From CAVREM01 sp963728825 (GTDB lineage Bacteria; Acidobacteriota; Vicinamibacteria; Vicinamibacterales; CAVVIG01): a stretch of DNA of 64,000 nucleotides. Numbering within the stretch: position 1 is the first letter of the stretch; each line of letters opens with the position of its first letter. The DNA lies in the NCBI GenBank assembly GCA_963728825.1, contig CAVSLA010000002.1:62001-126000 (forward strand), read 5' to 3'. Below are positions 26,553 to 34,639 of the stretch, piece by piece. The notes under the pieces are model-generated. The model worked only from the letters and a program-made list of their open reading frames with translations, searched no databases and had not been told where the DNA came from. The position numbers were made by a program, and so were the translations under genes.

Positions 26553-27896
26553 ATGCAAGCGTCGAGTTTCGTGCGCGGGTTCAGTGGTTCGGCCGCGGCA
26601 GTAGCGGTGGTGCTCGGACTGGCCGTTCCGGCCCAGGCCCAGCAGAAGGCGGCCCCAACCTTTGCGAAAGACGTCGCGCCGATTTTCCAGGAGAAATGCG
26701 AGGCCTGTCACCGGCCGGACTCGATTGCCCCGATGTCGCTGCGCACCTACGAAGAGGCCCGTCCGTGGGCGCGCTCGATCAAGACGCGCGTCGCGGCGCG
26801 CCAGATGCCTCCCTGGCACATCGACAAGGGCGTGGGCATCCAGCAGTTCAAGAACGATCGGTCGCTGACCGAAGAGCAGCTCGACACCATCGTGCGATGG
26901 GTCGACGCGGGCGCGCCGAGAGGCGACCTCAAGGACATGCCGGCGGCCAAGAACTGGGGCGACGAACAGGCCTGGAACTTCGCCGCGATGTTCGGTCAGA
27001 AGGAGCCGGATCTGATCGTCCGCTCCACGCCGTTCACGATGCCGGCGCGCGGTCAGGATGCCTGGTGGAAGCCGACGGTCGAGACCGGCATCACCGAGGC
27101 GCGCTGGGTCCGCGCGATCGAGATTCGACCGCACACCATCAAAGGCCGACGGATTACCCATCACGCGCTGGCGCACCTCGATCAGAGTGAGCCGAACGAT
27201 CCGGGCGCCGCTGCCGCCGGACCCTTCGGCGGCGGTCTGTTCATGGAGTGGGCCGTTGGCAAGCAGGGCGAGCTGATGCGTCCGGACACCGGCAAGCTGC
27301 TGTTGCCGGGGGCGAAGATTCACTGGGACATTCACTACTCGGCCGCCGGCGAAGAGATCACGACCATCGCCGAGCTCGGGATTTATCTCTACCCGAAGGG
27401 TCACGAGCCGAAGTTCCGCCAGTCGCTGATGCTGTTCCCGGCCGCGCTCGGCGAAATGGACATCCAGCCGAACACCATTTCCCTCGTGCAGGGGAATACC
27501 GTGCTGCGGTCGGCCGCGCGCATCGAGAGCTACCAGCCGCACATGCACCTGCGCGGCAAGGCGATGTCGATGGAAGCGATTCTGCCCGACGGCCGCACCC
27601 AGATGCTGAGCCACGTGAATAATTTCAATTTCAACTGGCACAACAGCTACGTCTACGCGGACGATGCGGCACCACTGCTCCCGAAGGGCACGATCATCCG
27701 GATCACCGCGTGGCACGACAACACCGCCGCGCTGCCGAGCAATCCGGATCCCGGCCAGTGGGTGGGATGGGGCGACCGTACGGTCGACGAAATGGCGCAC
27801 GCCTGGGTGAACGTCACGAACCTGAGCGACGCCGACTATCAGGCGGAAGTGGAGAAGCGGCGCACCGCCGCCGCCACACGGACCGGCCAACAGTAG
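26553..27896 (+). CDS. secreted cytochrome c / copper type II monooxygenase-like protein
   Basis: 447 residues with a Sec signal (AVAVVLGLAVPAQAQ). A class I heme motif C-E-A-C-H lies at about 49-53 in a small cytochrome domain with a Met ligand candidate in ARQMPPWH. The C-terminal 280 residues carry His motifs in the order expected of a PHM-like copper monooxygenase: H203-H204 (THHALAH), HWDIH (257-261) and H330-M-H332 (QPHMHLRG), ending GDRTVDEMAHAW. Role is inferred: a periplasmic redox enzyme with built-in electron-transfer domain. AAGGAG precedes ATG 26553. Confidence 0.75.
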   Translation: MQASSFVRGFSGSAAAVAVVLGLAVPAQAQQKAAPTFAKDVAPIFQEKCEACHRPDSIAPMSLRTYEEARPWARSIKTRVAARQMPPWHIDKGVGIQQFKNDRSLTEEQLDTIVRWVDAGAPRGDLKDMPAAKNWGDEQAWNFAAMFGQKEPDLIVRSTPFTMPARGQDAWWKPTVETGITEARWVRAIEIRPHTIKGRRITHHALAHLDQSEPNDPGAAAAGPFGGGLFMEWAVGKQGELMRPDTGKLLLPGAKIHWDIHYSAAGEEITTIAELGIYLYPKGHEPKFRQSLMLFPAALGEMDIQPNTISLVQGNTVLRSAARIESYQPHMHLRGKAMSMEAILPDGRTQMLSHVNNFNFNWHNSYVYADDAAPLLPKGTIIRITAWHDNTAALPSNPDPGQWVGWGDRTVDEMAHAWVNVTNLSDADYQAEVEKRRTAAATRTGQQ

Positions 27897-27916
27897 GCTG
27901 GACGGACCTGCACTCT

Positions 27917-27995
27917 GAAATTAGGAGATTGGAATTAGGAATTAGGAATTAGAGAATTAGAGAACGTAGAACGTAGAACGTAGAACGTAGAACGA
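27917..27995. repeat. two adjoining heptamer arrays: GGAATTA and GTAGAAC
   Basis: Four or so units of GGAATTA (27930-27958) run directly into five units of GTAGAAC (about 27961-27995). The two words share no sequence but have the same 7-bp period. GGAATTA recurs at 56229-56258, and the reverse complement of GTAGAAC recurs at 53033-53070. Confidence 0.85.
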
Positions 27996-28032
27996 AAAGG
28001 GCTGAAGGGATGATCTCCCTCAGCCCTTTCGT
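27996..28032. terminator. hairpin AAAGGGCTGA(A)GGGA...TCCCTCAGCCCTTT
   Basis: A near-perfect stem with a short loop, A-rich on one side and T-rich on the other, between convergent genes. It should work as a bidirectional rho-independent terminator. Confidence 0.8.
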
Positions 28033-28037
28033 CGTTT

Positions 28038-28577
28038 TTACCGGGCGTCGCCGCAGACGTCCGCAACCTGGACGACTCCCGTAACCTCGATCTTCGCGAG
28101 ATCGCGCGCGTTGATGTCCAGGCCCTCGCGCCGGGACGTGCTATCGCGATTCTCTCGCGCTTCCGATGGCAGGTCGGAGTTCTCCTCAACCGTTCCGGTG
28201 ACGCGGACCTGCTTGCCCACGAGGGTCCGCAGTGCGTCGCGATCGTCGCCCTCCAGTTCATAGGCGTGTTTCGCCCCACGCATCTGTTCCCGCTGCACGG
28301 CTTCACTGCCGGCTTCCTTGCCGGTCGTCGCCACCGGGCTGTCGGACGGCGTGTTGATCTGCGTCAAGACGAAGCTGTTCATGGCATCGCCGCGCTGCAG
28401 GCAGCCGGTCACCGTGATCGGCGCCCCCTCATGACCCGGTTTTGCCGTGTCGGACGCCAGGCGATCCGTATCGCGATCGATCTCGGCCGCTTCGTCTCGA
28501 TTGCATGCGCCAGTCGAGATCGCCATCGCGAGAACGCCGCCCGCGACACACGTTTTCGACCACGAATTCCAGCTCAT
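28038..28577 (-). CDS. lipoprotein of small OB-fold-like family
   Basis: 179 residues. A lipoprotein signal ends in the lipobox STGAC. Motifs PITVTGCLQRGD, AYELEGDDRDALRTLVGKQV and RVTGTVEE follow, matching the layout of the protein at 12888-13448. GAGGAGG before ATG 28577 fixes the start; the longer frame upstream has no ribosome-binding site. Function unknown. It is convergent with the cytochrome/copper protein and divergent from the following propeller gene. Confidence 0.6.
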   Translation of the reverse strand: MSWNSWSKTCVAGGVLAMAISTGACNRDEAAEIDRDTDRLASDTAKPGHEGAPITVTGCLQRGDAMNSFVLTQINTPSDSPVATTGKEAGSEAVQREQMRGAKHAYELEGDDRDALRTLVGKQVRVTGTVEENSDLPSEARENRDSTSRREGLDINARDLAKIEVTGVVQVADVCGDAR

Positions 28578-28663
28578 CAGACCCTCCTCACAGGTTTTGT
28601 TCACAGCGGCTTCTTGCACGGCATGTGCCGTCAGCGGCTCAGCCGCAGCCGCCGGAACTGCTC

Positions 28664-28669
28664 TATACT
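28664..28669 (+). promoter_or_regulatory. -10 box (TATACT) of leaderless promoter
   Basis: TATACT, then GCGGCC, then ATG 28676. Confidence 0.5.
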
Positions 28670-28675
28670 GCGGCC

Positions 28676-29923
28676 ATGTTTTCACGCAGCCATCGACTGA
28701 TCGCAGCAGCCGTACTCATCCTCTGCAACGCGTCGCTGTGGGCCCAGAACAAGCCGACCGACTGGCCGCAATGGCGTGGCACCAACCGCGACGGCGGCGC
28801 GGCCGGATTCCGCGCTCCGGCAAAATGGCCCGAGTCGCTGACCATGAAGTGGCGTCATGAGGTCGGCGAGGGCTATGCCACCCCGATCGTCGTCGGGGAC
28901 ACCGTCTACGCGTTCGCGCGCCCCGCCGGCGGCGACAACGAAGTGGTCACCGCATTCGAGGCCAACAGCGGCAAGCAGATCTGGCAGGTCAGGTATCCAG
29001 CGCCGTACTCGGTCGTCAAAGCGGCGGCCGGACACGGACCTGGTCCGAAGGCTGTCCCCGTCTACGCAGACGGTCGCGTGTTCACATTCGGCATCAGCGG
29101 CATCCTCACCGCGATCGACGCCAAAGCCGGCAAGATCCTCTGGCAGAAACCCGCCCCTGAAGTCGGTCCGACTTTCACGACCTCGCAGTCGCCGCTCATC
29201 GATCGCGGCCGGCTGATCGTTCACGTCGGGGGCGCCAAGGGCGGCGCATTGACCTCGTTCGATCCCGCGAGTGGTGATGCGAAGTGGCAGTGGACCGGCG
29301 ACGGCCCGAGCTACGGATCGCCAATTGTCGCCGACATCGGCGGCACACGGCAGATCATCACGTTCACGCTCGACAACCTGGTCGGCGTTTCGGCCGAGAC
29401 GGGCGAGCTGCTCTGGCTCAGGCCATTCAAGGCGCCGTCTCAGGTCAACGCCGGCACGCCGGTCATCTATCGCGACCTGGTGATCGTCTCGGGCCAGGAC
29501 GCCGGCATCACCGCATTCCGTGTGTCGCGGCAAGGCGGCAAGTGGACCACCGAAGACGCCTGGGAAAACGACGAATTGTTCTACCGCCTCTCGAACAGCG
29601 TGATCGTCGGCAATGCCCTGTTCGGCCTGTCACCGCAGAACCGCGGCCAGTTCTTCTTCGTCGACGCGGCGACCGGCAAGACTTTGTCAATCGGCGAGCC
29701 GCGCATCGCCGACAACGCCGCGATCGCCACCGCCGGCAATCTGCTGTTCATTCTCAAGACCAGCGGAGAGCTCGTGGTCGCTGACGGCTCGACCACCAGC
29801 GCGTTGACTCCGATCCGAACCTACAAGGTCGCGGAGCCACCGACCTGGGGCGCCCCGTCGATTTCCGGGAACCGGATCTTCGTCAAGGACCAGAACAGCG
29901 TCGCCCTCTGGACGATCGAGTAG
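28676..29923 (+). CDS. PQQ-like beta-propeller secreted protein
   Basis: 415 residues, with a Sec signal (RLIAAAVLILCNASLWAQ), then DWPQWRGTNRDG, the usual entry of PQQ_2-type propeller proteins. Blade repeats such as AFEANSGKQIWQVRY, AIDAKAGKILWQK and SFDPASGDAKWQW follow. It is shorter than a catalytic PQQ dehydrogenase and lacks the dehydrogenase-specific regions, so a structural or binding role (outer-membrane or periplasmic scaffold) is more likely than enzyme activity. ATG 28676 lies six bases after TATACT. Confidence 0.82.
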   Translation: MFSRSHRLIAAAVLILCNASLWAQNKPTDWPQWRGTNRDGGAAGFRAPAKWPESLTMKWRHEVGEGYATPIVVGDTVYAFARPAGGDNEVVTAFEANSGKQIWQVRYPAPYSVVKAAAGHGPGPKAVPVYADGRVFTFGISGILTAIDAKAGKILWQKPAPEVGPTFTTSQSPLIDRGRLIVHVGGAKGGALTSFDPASGDAKWQWTGDGPSYGSPIVADIGGTRQIITFTLDNLVGVSAETGELLWLRPFKAPSQVNAGTPVIYRDLVIVSGQDAGITAFRVSRQGGKWTTEDAWENDELFYRLSNSVIVGNALFGLSPQNRGQFFFVDAATGKTLSIGEPRIADNAAIATAGNLLFILKTSGELVVADGSTTSALTPIRTYKVAEPPTWGAPSISGNRIFVKDQNSVALWTIE

Positions 29924-30050
29924 TTCGCCGTTCAAGCGCATCGCCGAGATCGTCTGTGAAGGACCGTCGCGATCAGTGTGCGGAAACGCCCACTATCGCG
30001 GCGTCGACGTCCGACGATCACGAGGGCGCTCACTCGCGGCATGGGGATCC

Positions 30051-30089
30051 TCGACGCGCTGTACCGCTCGTTCGAATCGGGCGCGTCGA
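30051..30089. other. perfect 9-bp hairpin in a gene-free gap
   Basis: TCGACGCGC and GCGCGTCGA bound a 21-nt loop and are followed by AAAAGCTGAAAA. The roughly 200-bp gap (29924-30131) has no convincing gene. The hairpin may terminate the propeller gene. Its loop contains GTTCGAATC, which mimics a tRNA T-loop, but no tRNA can be folded. Confidence 0.45.
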
Positions 30090-30119
30090 AAAGCTGAAAA
30101 CGGCCCCGGCGTGATCCCG

Positions 30120-30125
30120 TAAGAT
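30120..30125 (+). promoter_or_regulatory. -10 box (TAAGAT) upstream of the DUF5916 gene
   Basis: TAAGAT, then GGAAGC, then a CTG codon at 30132 that opens a signal peptide. The same box with the same spacing precedes the gene at 8509. Confidence 0.4.
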
Positions 30126-30131
30126 GGAAGC

Positions 30132-32591
30132 CTGGCGATCATCAGGCTCGTCATTCTGTGCAGCCTCCTGGCTCTCATAGGCCCGACGGCTGTCTTCGCT
30201 CAGGCTGTTCTCGAACCGGTCATTCCCGAAGGCGAACCCGCCGCCGAATTCAAGCGCGACAAGATCATTCGCGCCCGTCGCATTCCCTCCACACCACCGC
30301 GCATCGACGGCGTCCTCGATGACGAGGTCTGGGAGCTGGCCGAGAAGGCCGAGGGGCTCGTGCAGTGGGATCCCGACAACGGCGAACCGATGACCGAGCG
30401 GACCCACATTCAGGTGGCCTACGACGAGCGCTTCATCTACGTCGCCATTCGCTGCGAGGATCGCACGCCGGACGCGATTACCGGCGGCCTCGGCCGCCGC
30501 GACGAGCCACCGCCGAGCGACCGGATCGGGATCGGCTTCGATCCCCGCCACGACCATCAGACCGGATATGTCTTCGAGACCAACCCGTCAGGCGTGCAGG
30601 CCGACTTCTCCTTCTTCAACGACGACTCGTCCGATCGCGACTTCGATGCCGTCTGGGAAGTGCGGACGACGACGACCGATCAGGGGTGGGTGGTGGAGTA
30701 TCGGGTGCCGTTCTCGCAGATGCGGTTCACCGCCTCGCCGGCAGCGGATCAGGTGTGGGGCTTCAGCTATCGCCGCACCATCCATCGACGCAGCGAGACC
30801 GGCGACTGGACGGCCCGCCCGCGCGGCGAACGCGGCGTCGTCTCGCGCTGGGGACATCTGGTGTTCGACGCGGCGCTCGATCCACCGCGCCGCATCGAGT
30901 GGCTGCCCTACGTGCGCGCCGGGGCTGCCGATCTGCCGAGCCGCGGCACCGACTTCAGCGGTGGCGTCGGACTCGACCTGCGGGTCGGCATCGGCTCCAG
31001 CGCGACGATGTCAGCCACGGTGAATCCGGACTTCGGCCAGGTCGAGCAGGATCCGGCGGTGCTCAATCTCACCGTGTTCGAAACGTTTTTTCCGGAGAAA
31101 CGCGCCTTCTTTCTGGAAGACAGCCGCACCTTCGTGCCGCCCTACGGGATGTTTCAACTGTTTCACTCGCGGCGGATCGGCCGCCGTCCGGCCCGGCTGC
31201 AGCTGGAGGAGGGCGATACGGAGGTCGACCGGCCCGACGCGACGACGATTGTCGGCGCGGTCAAGTTGACCGGAAAACAGTCCGGCTTGACCTACGGTGC
31301 CTTGAGTGCGGTGACCTCCGCCGAGGAGGTGGAAGTCGATACCGTGAATCTCCTCCGCGCGAGACGACCGGCGGAACCCACCACGTCCTACAACGTCGTG
31401 CGCTTGCAACGCGACGTCCGACGCGGCACCTCGAACGTCGGCGTCATTGCGACCAGCGTGCTCCGCCAGAACGATTTCGACGCCTTTGCCGGCGGCGGCG
31501 ACTTCAACATCCGGTGGGATCGGAATCGCGTCAACTGGAACGGCCACTGGGTGGGCACGCAGGCGCCGGTCGACGAGGCGATGAAGTCGGGATTCGGGGG
31601 TGTCTCGAACTTCAATTTCGACCGGAAGCACGGCGGGTTCTTCGGCCACTTCGATTACTTCAGCCGCAGCTTCCGGGTCGACGATCTCGGCTTCTTCCGC
31701 GGCCGCGCCAACCGGACCAGCGTCGAGGGCGGCTTCAACGTCGAACAGCCCGATCCGTGGAGGGCTTTCCGCCGGGTCGGGACCAACCTGTTCGTCGTCA
31801 ACGCGTGGAACGCCGAGAAAGACGTGCTGGCGCGTCTCATCGGCACGAACTTCTTCTCGCAGTTCAGGAACTACTGGGTGCTCGAAGCCGGCATGAACCG
31901 CGAGTTCGAAGCGCTCGACGATCTGGATACCCGTGGCGGACCGCCGATCGCGACCCCGGCCCGGTTCAATGGATTCTGGTTCGTGGCGAGCGACAACCGG
32001 AAAAGCTGGCGGTTGTTCCTCGGCGGCGATACGATGCGCGACGAGGTGGGCGGCTGGAGTGTGCGCTTCGGCCCCGGTTTGAATCTCAAGCCGTCCGGCC
32101 GGCTGCAGACGTCGATCAACCTGAACTACATCACCGCGCGCGACGTGGCCCAGTGGATTGAAAATGTCGATGCGACCGGCGACGGGGTGGAAGATCACGT
32201 CTACGGACGGCTCGAGCGGAACGTGATCGACCTGACCCTGCGGTCGACGTTCGCGGTCCACCGCGACCTGACCATCCAGGCATTCCTGCAACCGTTTGTC
32301 GCCGTAGGGGATTACACTGACATCCGCCGGCTGGCTCGCCCGCGATCGTTCGAGTTCGAACCGGTGACGATAGACGATGACCCCGACTTCAATACGAAGT
32401 CACTGCGCGGCAACGTCGTCCTGCGGTGGGAATACAGCCGCGGCAGCACGTTGTTCGTGGCCTGGAACCTGTCGACCGCCAACGCGGCGCGGCCGGGTCT
32501 GTTCCAGCCGCTGCGCGATCTGGGCGATGCCTTCGGGGGTGAGGGTTCGCAGGCGCTGATGGTCAAGATGACGTACTGGCTGAGTCGATAG
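30132..32591 (+). CDS. DUF5916 outer-membrane protein (second copy), unusual CTG start
   Basis: 819 residues if it starts at CTG 30132. No ATG, GTG or TTG lies between an in-frame stop just upstream and the signal peptide (AIIRLVILCSLLALIGPTA), and a TAAGAT box sits six bases before this CTG, so a leaderless CTG start is the best reading; a sequence error in the codon is possible. The mature protein has a CBM9-like domain (RIDGVLDDEVWELAE, VAYDERFIYVAIRC) and a barrel with NPDFGQVEQDPAVLNLT and FPEKRAFFLEDSRTF. It is homologous to the 20695-23334 protein. Start confidence is low, family confidence high. Confidence 0.85.
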   Translation: MAIIRLVILCSLLALIGPTAVFAQAVLEPVIPEGEPAAEFKRDKIIRARRIPSTPPRIDGVLDDEVWELAEKAEGLVQWDPDNGEPMTERTHIQVAYDERFIYVAIRCEDRTPDAITGGLGRRDEPPPSDRIGIGFDPRHDHQTGYVFETNPSGVQADFSFFNDDSSDRDFDAVWEVRTTTTDQGWVVEYRVPFSQMRFTASPAADQVWGFSYRRTIHRRSETGDWTARPRGERGVVSRWGHLVFDAALDPPRRIEWLPYVRAGAADLPSRGTDFSGGVGLDLRVGIGSSATMSATVNPDFGQVEQDPAVLNLTVFETFFPEKRAFFLEDSRTFVPPYGMFQLFHSRRIGRRPARLQLEEGDTEVDRPDATTIVGAVKLTGKQSGLTYGALSAVTSAEEVEVDTVNLLRARRPAEPTTSYNVVRLQRDVRRGTSNVGVIATSVLRQNDFDAFAGGGDFNIRWDRNRVNWNGHWVGTQAPVDEAMKSGFGGVSNFNFDRKHGGFFGHFDYFSRSFRVDDLGFFRGRANRTSVEGGFNVEQPDPWRAFRRVGTNLFVVNAWNAEKDVLARLIGTNFFSQFRNYWVLEAGMNREFEALDDLDTRGGPPIATPARFNGFWFVASDNRKSWRLFLGGDTMRDEVGGWSVRFGPGLNLKPSGRLQTSINLNYITARDVAQWIENVDATGDGVEDHVYGRLERNVIDLTLRSTFAVHRDLTIQAFLQPFVAVGDYTDIRRLARPRSFEFEPVTIDDDPDFNTKSLRGNVVLRWEYSRGSTLFVAWNLSTANAARPGLFQPLRDLGDAFGGEGSQALMVKMTYWLSR

Positions 32592-32609
32592 GGCGCAGGC
32601 ACACTCGCC

Positions 32610-33527
32610 ATGTTCAAGGTTCAAACGGTGCTCGTGTTGGCGATCGGCGGCGTGTGGGCAACCGCTGCCGCGCAGAACCCGCCGATCCGTGACCCGCGTG
32701 TCTTCCGCTCGGCGGTCGAATTGACGAGCATCACCGCGACCGTGCGCGACGGGGAGGGGCGCCTCGTCACCGGCCTGACCCGCGAGGCGTTCGAGGTCTA
32801 CGAAGACGGCGTCCTGCAGCAGATCACCCAGTTCACCAACGAACGCGTCCCGGTCAGCCTGGCGGTGCTGCTGGATGTCAGTGACAGCATGTTCGGCCGG
32901 CGGATGATCGATGCCCGCACGGCGGTCGAGCGTTTCCTCGCCGATCTGCTCGATCCCGGCGACGAGTTCCTCGTGGTGGCGTTCAATCACCAGCCGTTTT
33001 TCCTGTCCGCCTGGACCCGCGATCGGGGACGCCTGGCCGCCATGCTCGATCCGATTCGTCCGACCGGCGGCACCGCCGCCTACGATGCCGTGCTGGCGGC
33101 GCTGCCGCAGTTCGGGGTGCGCAACAATCAGCGGGCGGCGCTGGTGTTGATCTCCGACGGGGCCGATACCGCCAGCGACGCGACGCTGCGCGAGGTGCGC
33201 AGCGCGCTCCTGCGCACCGATGCCTTCGCCTATGCAATCGCCATCGATTCGCCAGGCCGGCAGGCGATCAATACACGGGTCAACCCGGTGGCGCTGCAGG
33301 AAATCACCGATACGAGCGGTGGGCGGACCGAAGTGGTGCACGGCACCGATGACATGCTTCCCGCGATTGCCCGCATCGCCGAAGAGCTGAACAGCCAGTA
33401 TCTGCTTGGCTACTCTTCAAGGAGCGGTGCGGACAGCGGGTTCCACAGTATCCGTGTGCGAGTACCGAAAGGCGACTATCGCGTACGGGCGCGCAACGGT
33501 TACGTGGCGCCCGCACGCGACAACTGA
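32610..33527 (+). CDS. VWA domain protein (acidobacterial VWFA-related type)
   Basis: 305 residues with a Sec signal (TVLVLAIGGVWATAAAQ). An N-terminal beta domain (VELTSITATVRDGEGRLVTG, FEVYEDGVLQQI) precedes a von Willebrand A domain with a complete MIDAS start D89-V-S-D-S93 and later TGGTAAYDAV and LVLISDGAD. The arrangement matches the 'VWFA-related Acidobacterial domain' family. Likely periplasmic or surface-bound metal-dependent adhesion or scaffold. It begins 18 bp after the DUF5916 gene and is probably co-transcribed. Confidence 0.88.
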   Translation: MFKVQTVLVLAIGGVWATAAAQNPPIRDPRVFRSAVELTSITATVRDGEGRLVTGLTREAFEVYEDGVLQQITQFTNERVPVSLAVLLDVSDSMFGRRMIDARTAVERFLADLLDPGDEFLVVAFNHQPFFLSAWTRDRGRLAAMLDPIRPTGGTAAYDAVLAALPQFGVRNNQRAALVLISDGADTASDATLREVRSALLRTDAFAYAIAIDSPGRQAINTRVNPVALQEITDTSGGRTEVVHGTDDMLPAIARIAEELNSQYLLGYSSRSGADSGFHSIRVRVPKGDYRVRARNGYVAPARDN

Positions 33528-33530
33528 ACG

Positions 33531-34229
33531 CTAGCCTTGGGTCAGCTTGTCCTCGATCTTGCGCGCCTGCTCGAGGTGCTGCCGCACGTCAGGCAGTGTC
33601 TTCGACGCCCAGGCGTGGATCGACGCATCGGCCGGCGCCGCCGCGCCGGTCGTGCCAACCGTTCGGTCGCCAGGCTTGGCCGCGGCCGAGTCCGCGTGAC
33701 GTTCGAGCTCCTGCGCCACTTCCTGGTGGCCGTCGACCATCGCCTTCATGTACTCGCGGTCGAACGCCGCGCCCTTCAGCTTCGACAGACGGTCGTAGAG
33801 CTCCTGATGTTTCGTGTCGAGCTCGGTCGGGAGCTGGACGCTCATCCTGGACGCAATCTGCTTCAGCTCCGTGTTGGCTTTCTGATGATCGGACACCATC
33901 CGCCGGCCGAACTGCTTGACGTCGGCGTTCGCCGCGCGCTGGGCGGCCAGCTCGCCAAGCTTGACCTCCGCCACGCCGACCTGACCCATTTTCTCGACGA
34001 AACGATTCATGTCGGCGGCCTCGTTGGCTCGCGCCATCGGCGCAGTCGCGCCCGGAGCGCGATCCGCCGTGCGATCGGGCCCGGCTGTGCCGGCGGCTGG
34101 CGTGCTGGCATCGCCGGCCGCAGCCGTACGATCCGCACCAGTTGCTGTGCTGTCAGCCATGTCGCGATCGCCGCACGCAATCGTCAGCGCAGCGGCCACC
34201 GCAACAGACCAGATGCTCACACCCTTCAT
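33531..34229 (-). CDS. DUF4142 domain lipoprotein
   Basis: 232 residues. A lipoprotein signal with lipobox LTIAC leads to a Ser/Thr/Ala/Pro-rich linker of about 55 residues, then a four-helix DUF4142 (ferritin-like) domain: MNRFVEKMGQVGVAEVKLGE, GRRMVSDHQKANTELKQIA and YMKAMVDGHQEVAQELERHA. GGAGGCGTCAAC precedes ATG 34229. DUF4142 proteins are often stress-related in soil bacteria, but no activity is known. Its stop is 4 bp from the convergent VWA gene's stop. Confidence 0.85.
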   Translation of the reverse strand: MKGVSIWSVAVAAALTIACGDRDMADSTATGADRTAAAGDASTPAAGTAGPDRTADRAPGATAPMARANEAADMNRFVEKMGQVGVAEVKLGELAAQRAANADVKQFGRRMVSDHQKANTELKQIASRMSVQLPTELDTKHQELYDRLSKLKGAAFDREYMKAMVDGHQEVAQELERHADSAAAKPGDRTVGTTGAAAPADASIHAWASKTLPDVRQHLEQARKIEDKLTQG

Positions 34230-34306
34230 GTTGACGCCTCCTTCGAAGGCGTTCGAGTGCAAGACGAAATCCAGAAATTACAGAAGAGGGATGAGAATGA
34301 GAGGCG

Positions 34307-34328
34307 AGGCGGGCCGTATGGCCCGCCT
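34307..34328. terminator. 9-bp hairpin AGGCGGGCC/GGCCCGCCT
   Basis: Perfect stem with a 4-nt loop, located between a 26-codon reading frame (34341-34421) and the DUF4142 start on the minus strand. Confidence 0.6.
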
Positions 34329-34340
34329 GAGTCGGACTCT

Positions 34341-34421
34341 TTAGAACGCTCGTGCTACGCCGCCGAGGAGCCACACGCCAATCAACGCGAGGCCGATCGT
34401 CCAACGGGTCAGGCACAGCAT
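34341..34421 (-). CDS. 26-residue predicted membrane peptide
   Basis: A very short reading frame begins MLCLTRWTIGLALIGVWLLG and forms a single hydrophobic helix ending RAF. Support comes from a well-placed GGAGG five bases before ATG 34421 and a hairpin just after its stop. Without homology evidence it remains a candidate. It could be a small membrane peptide co-expressed upstream of the DUF4142 lipoprotein. Confidence 0.4.
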   Translation of the reverse strand: MLCLTRWTIGLALIGVWLLGGVARAF

Positions 34422-34627
34422 GGAGCCTCCAGGTGTGACACTTGGGGCAACGGCTGTGCCTGAAGTGTCGAGATCCTGTAAGGCATTCAAATAAGAGGCT
34501 TTATGAGGAGACACGAGGGGCCCGTGCCGACCCTGAAGCACCTTCTTTTCAGCCGAAATTCACTGCGCAGTTTCGAAACCGTTACCAGTTCTGCGCAGGC
34601 TGTCGGCCGGCGCGTCGACTGGGTCGA

Positions 34628-34633
34628 TATAAT
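34628..34633 (+). promoter_or_regulatory. -10 box (TATAAT) of leaderless promoter
   Basis: TATAAT, then CCGCGC, then GTG 34640. This is the best consensus -10 in the window. Confidence 0.6.
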
Positions 34634-34639
34634 CCGCGC

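Noticed and set aside
26385..27890. 501-codon minus-strand frame opposite the cytochrome/copper gene
   Set aside because: Antisense artefact of a GC-rich gene; no motif.
27917..27995. CRISPR or telomere-like array
   Set aside because: Contiguous 7-bp units without spacers; one of several chromosomal heptamer arrays.
30061..30095. tRNA-like T-arm with GTTCGAATC
   Set aside because: No D-arm or anticodon arm folds around it; the flanks form a simple 9-bp hairpin.
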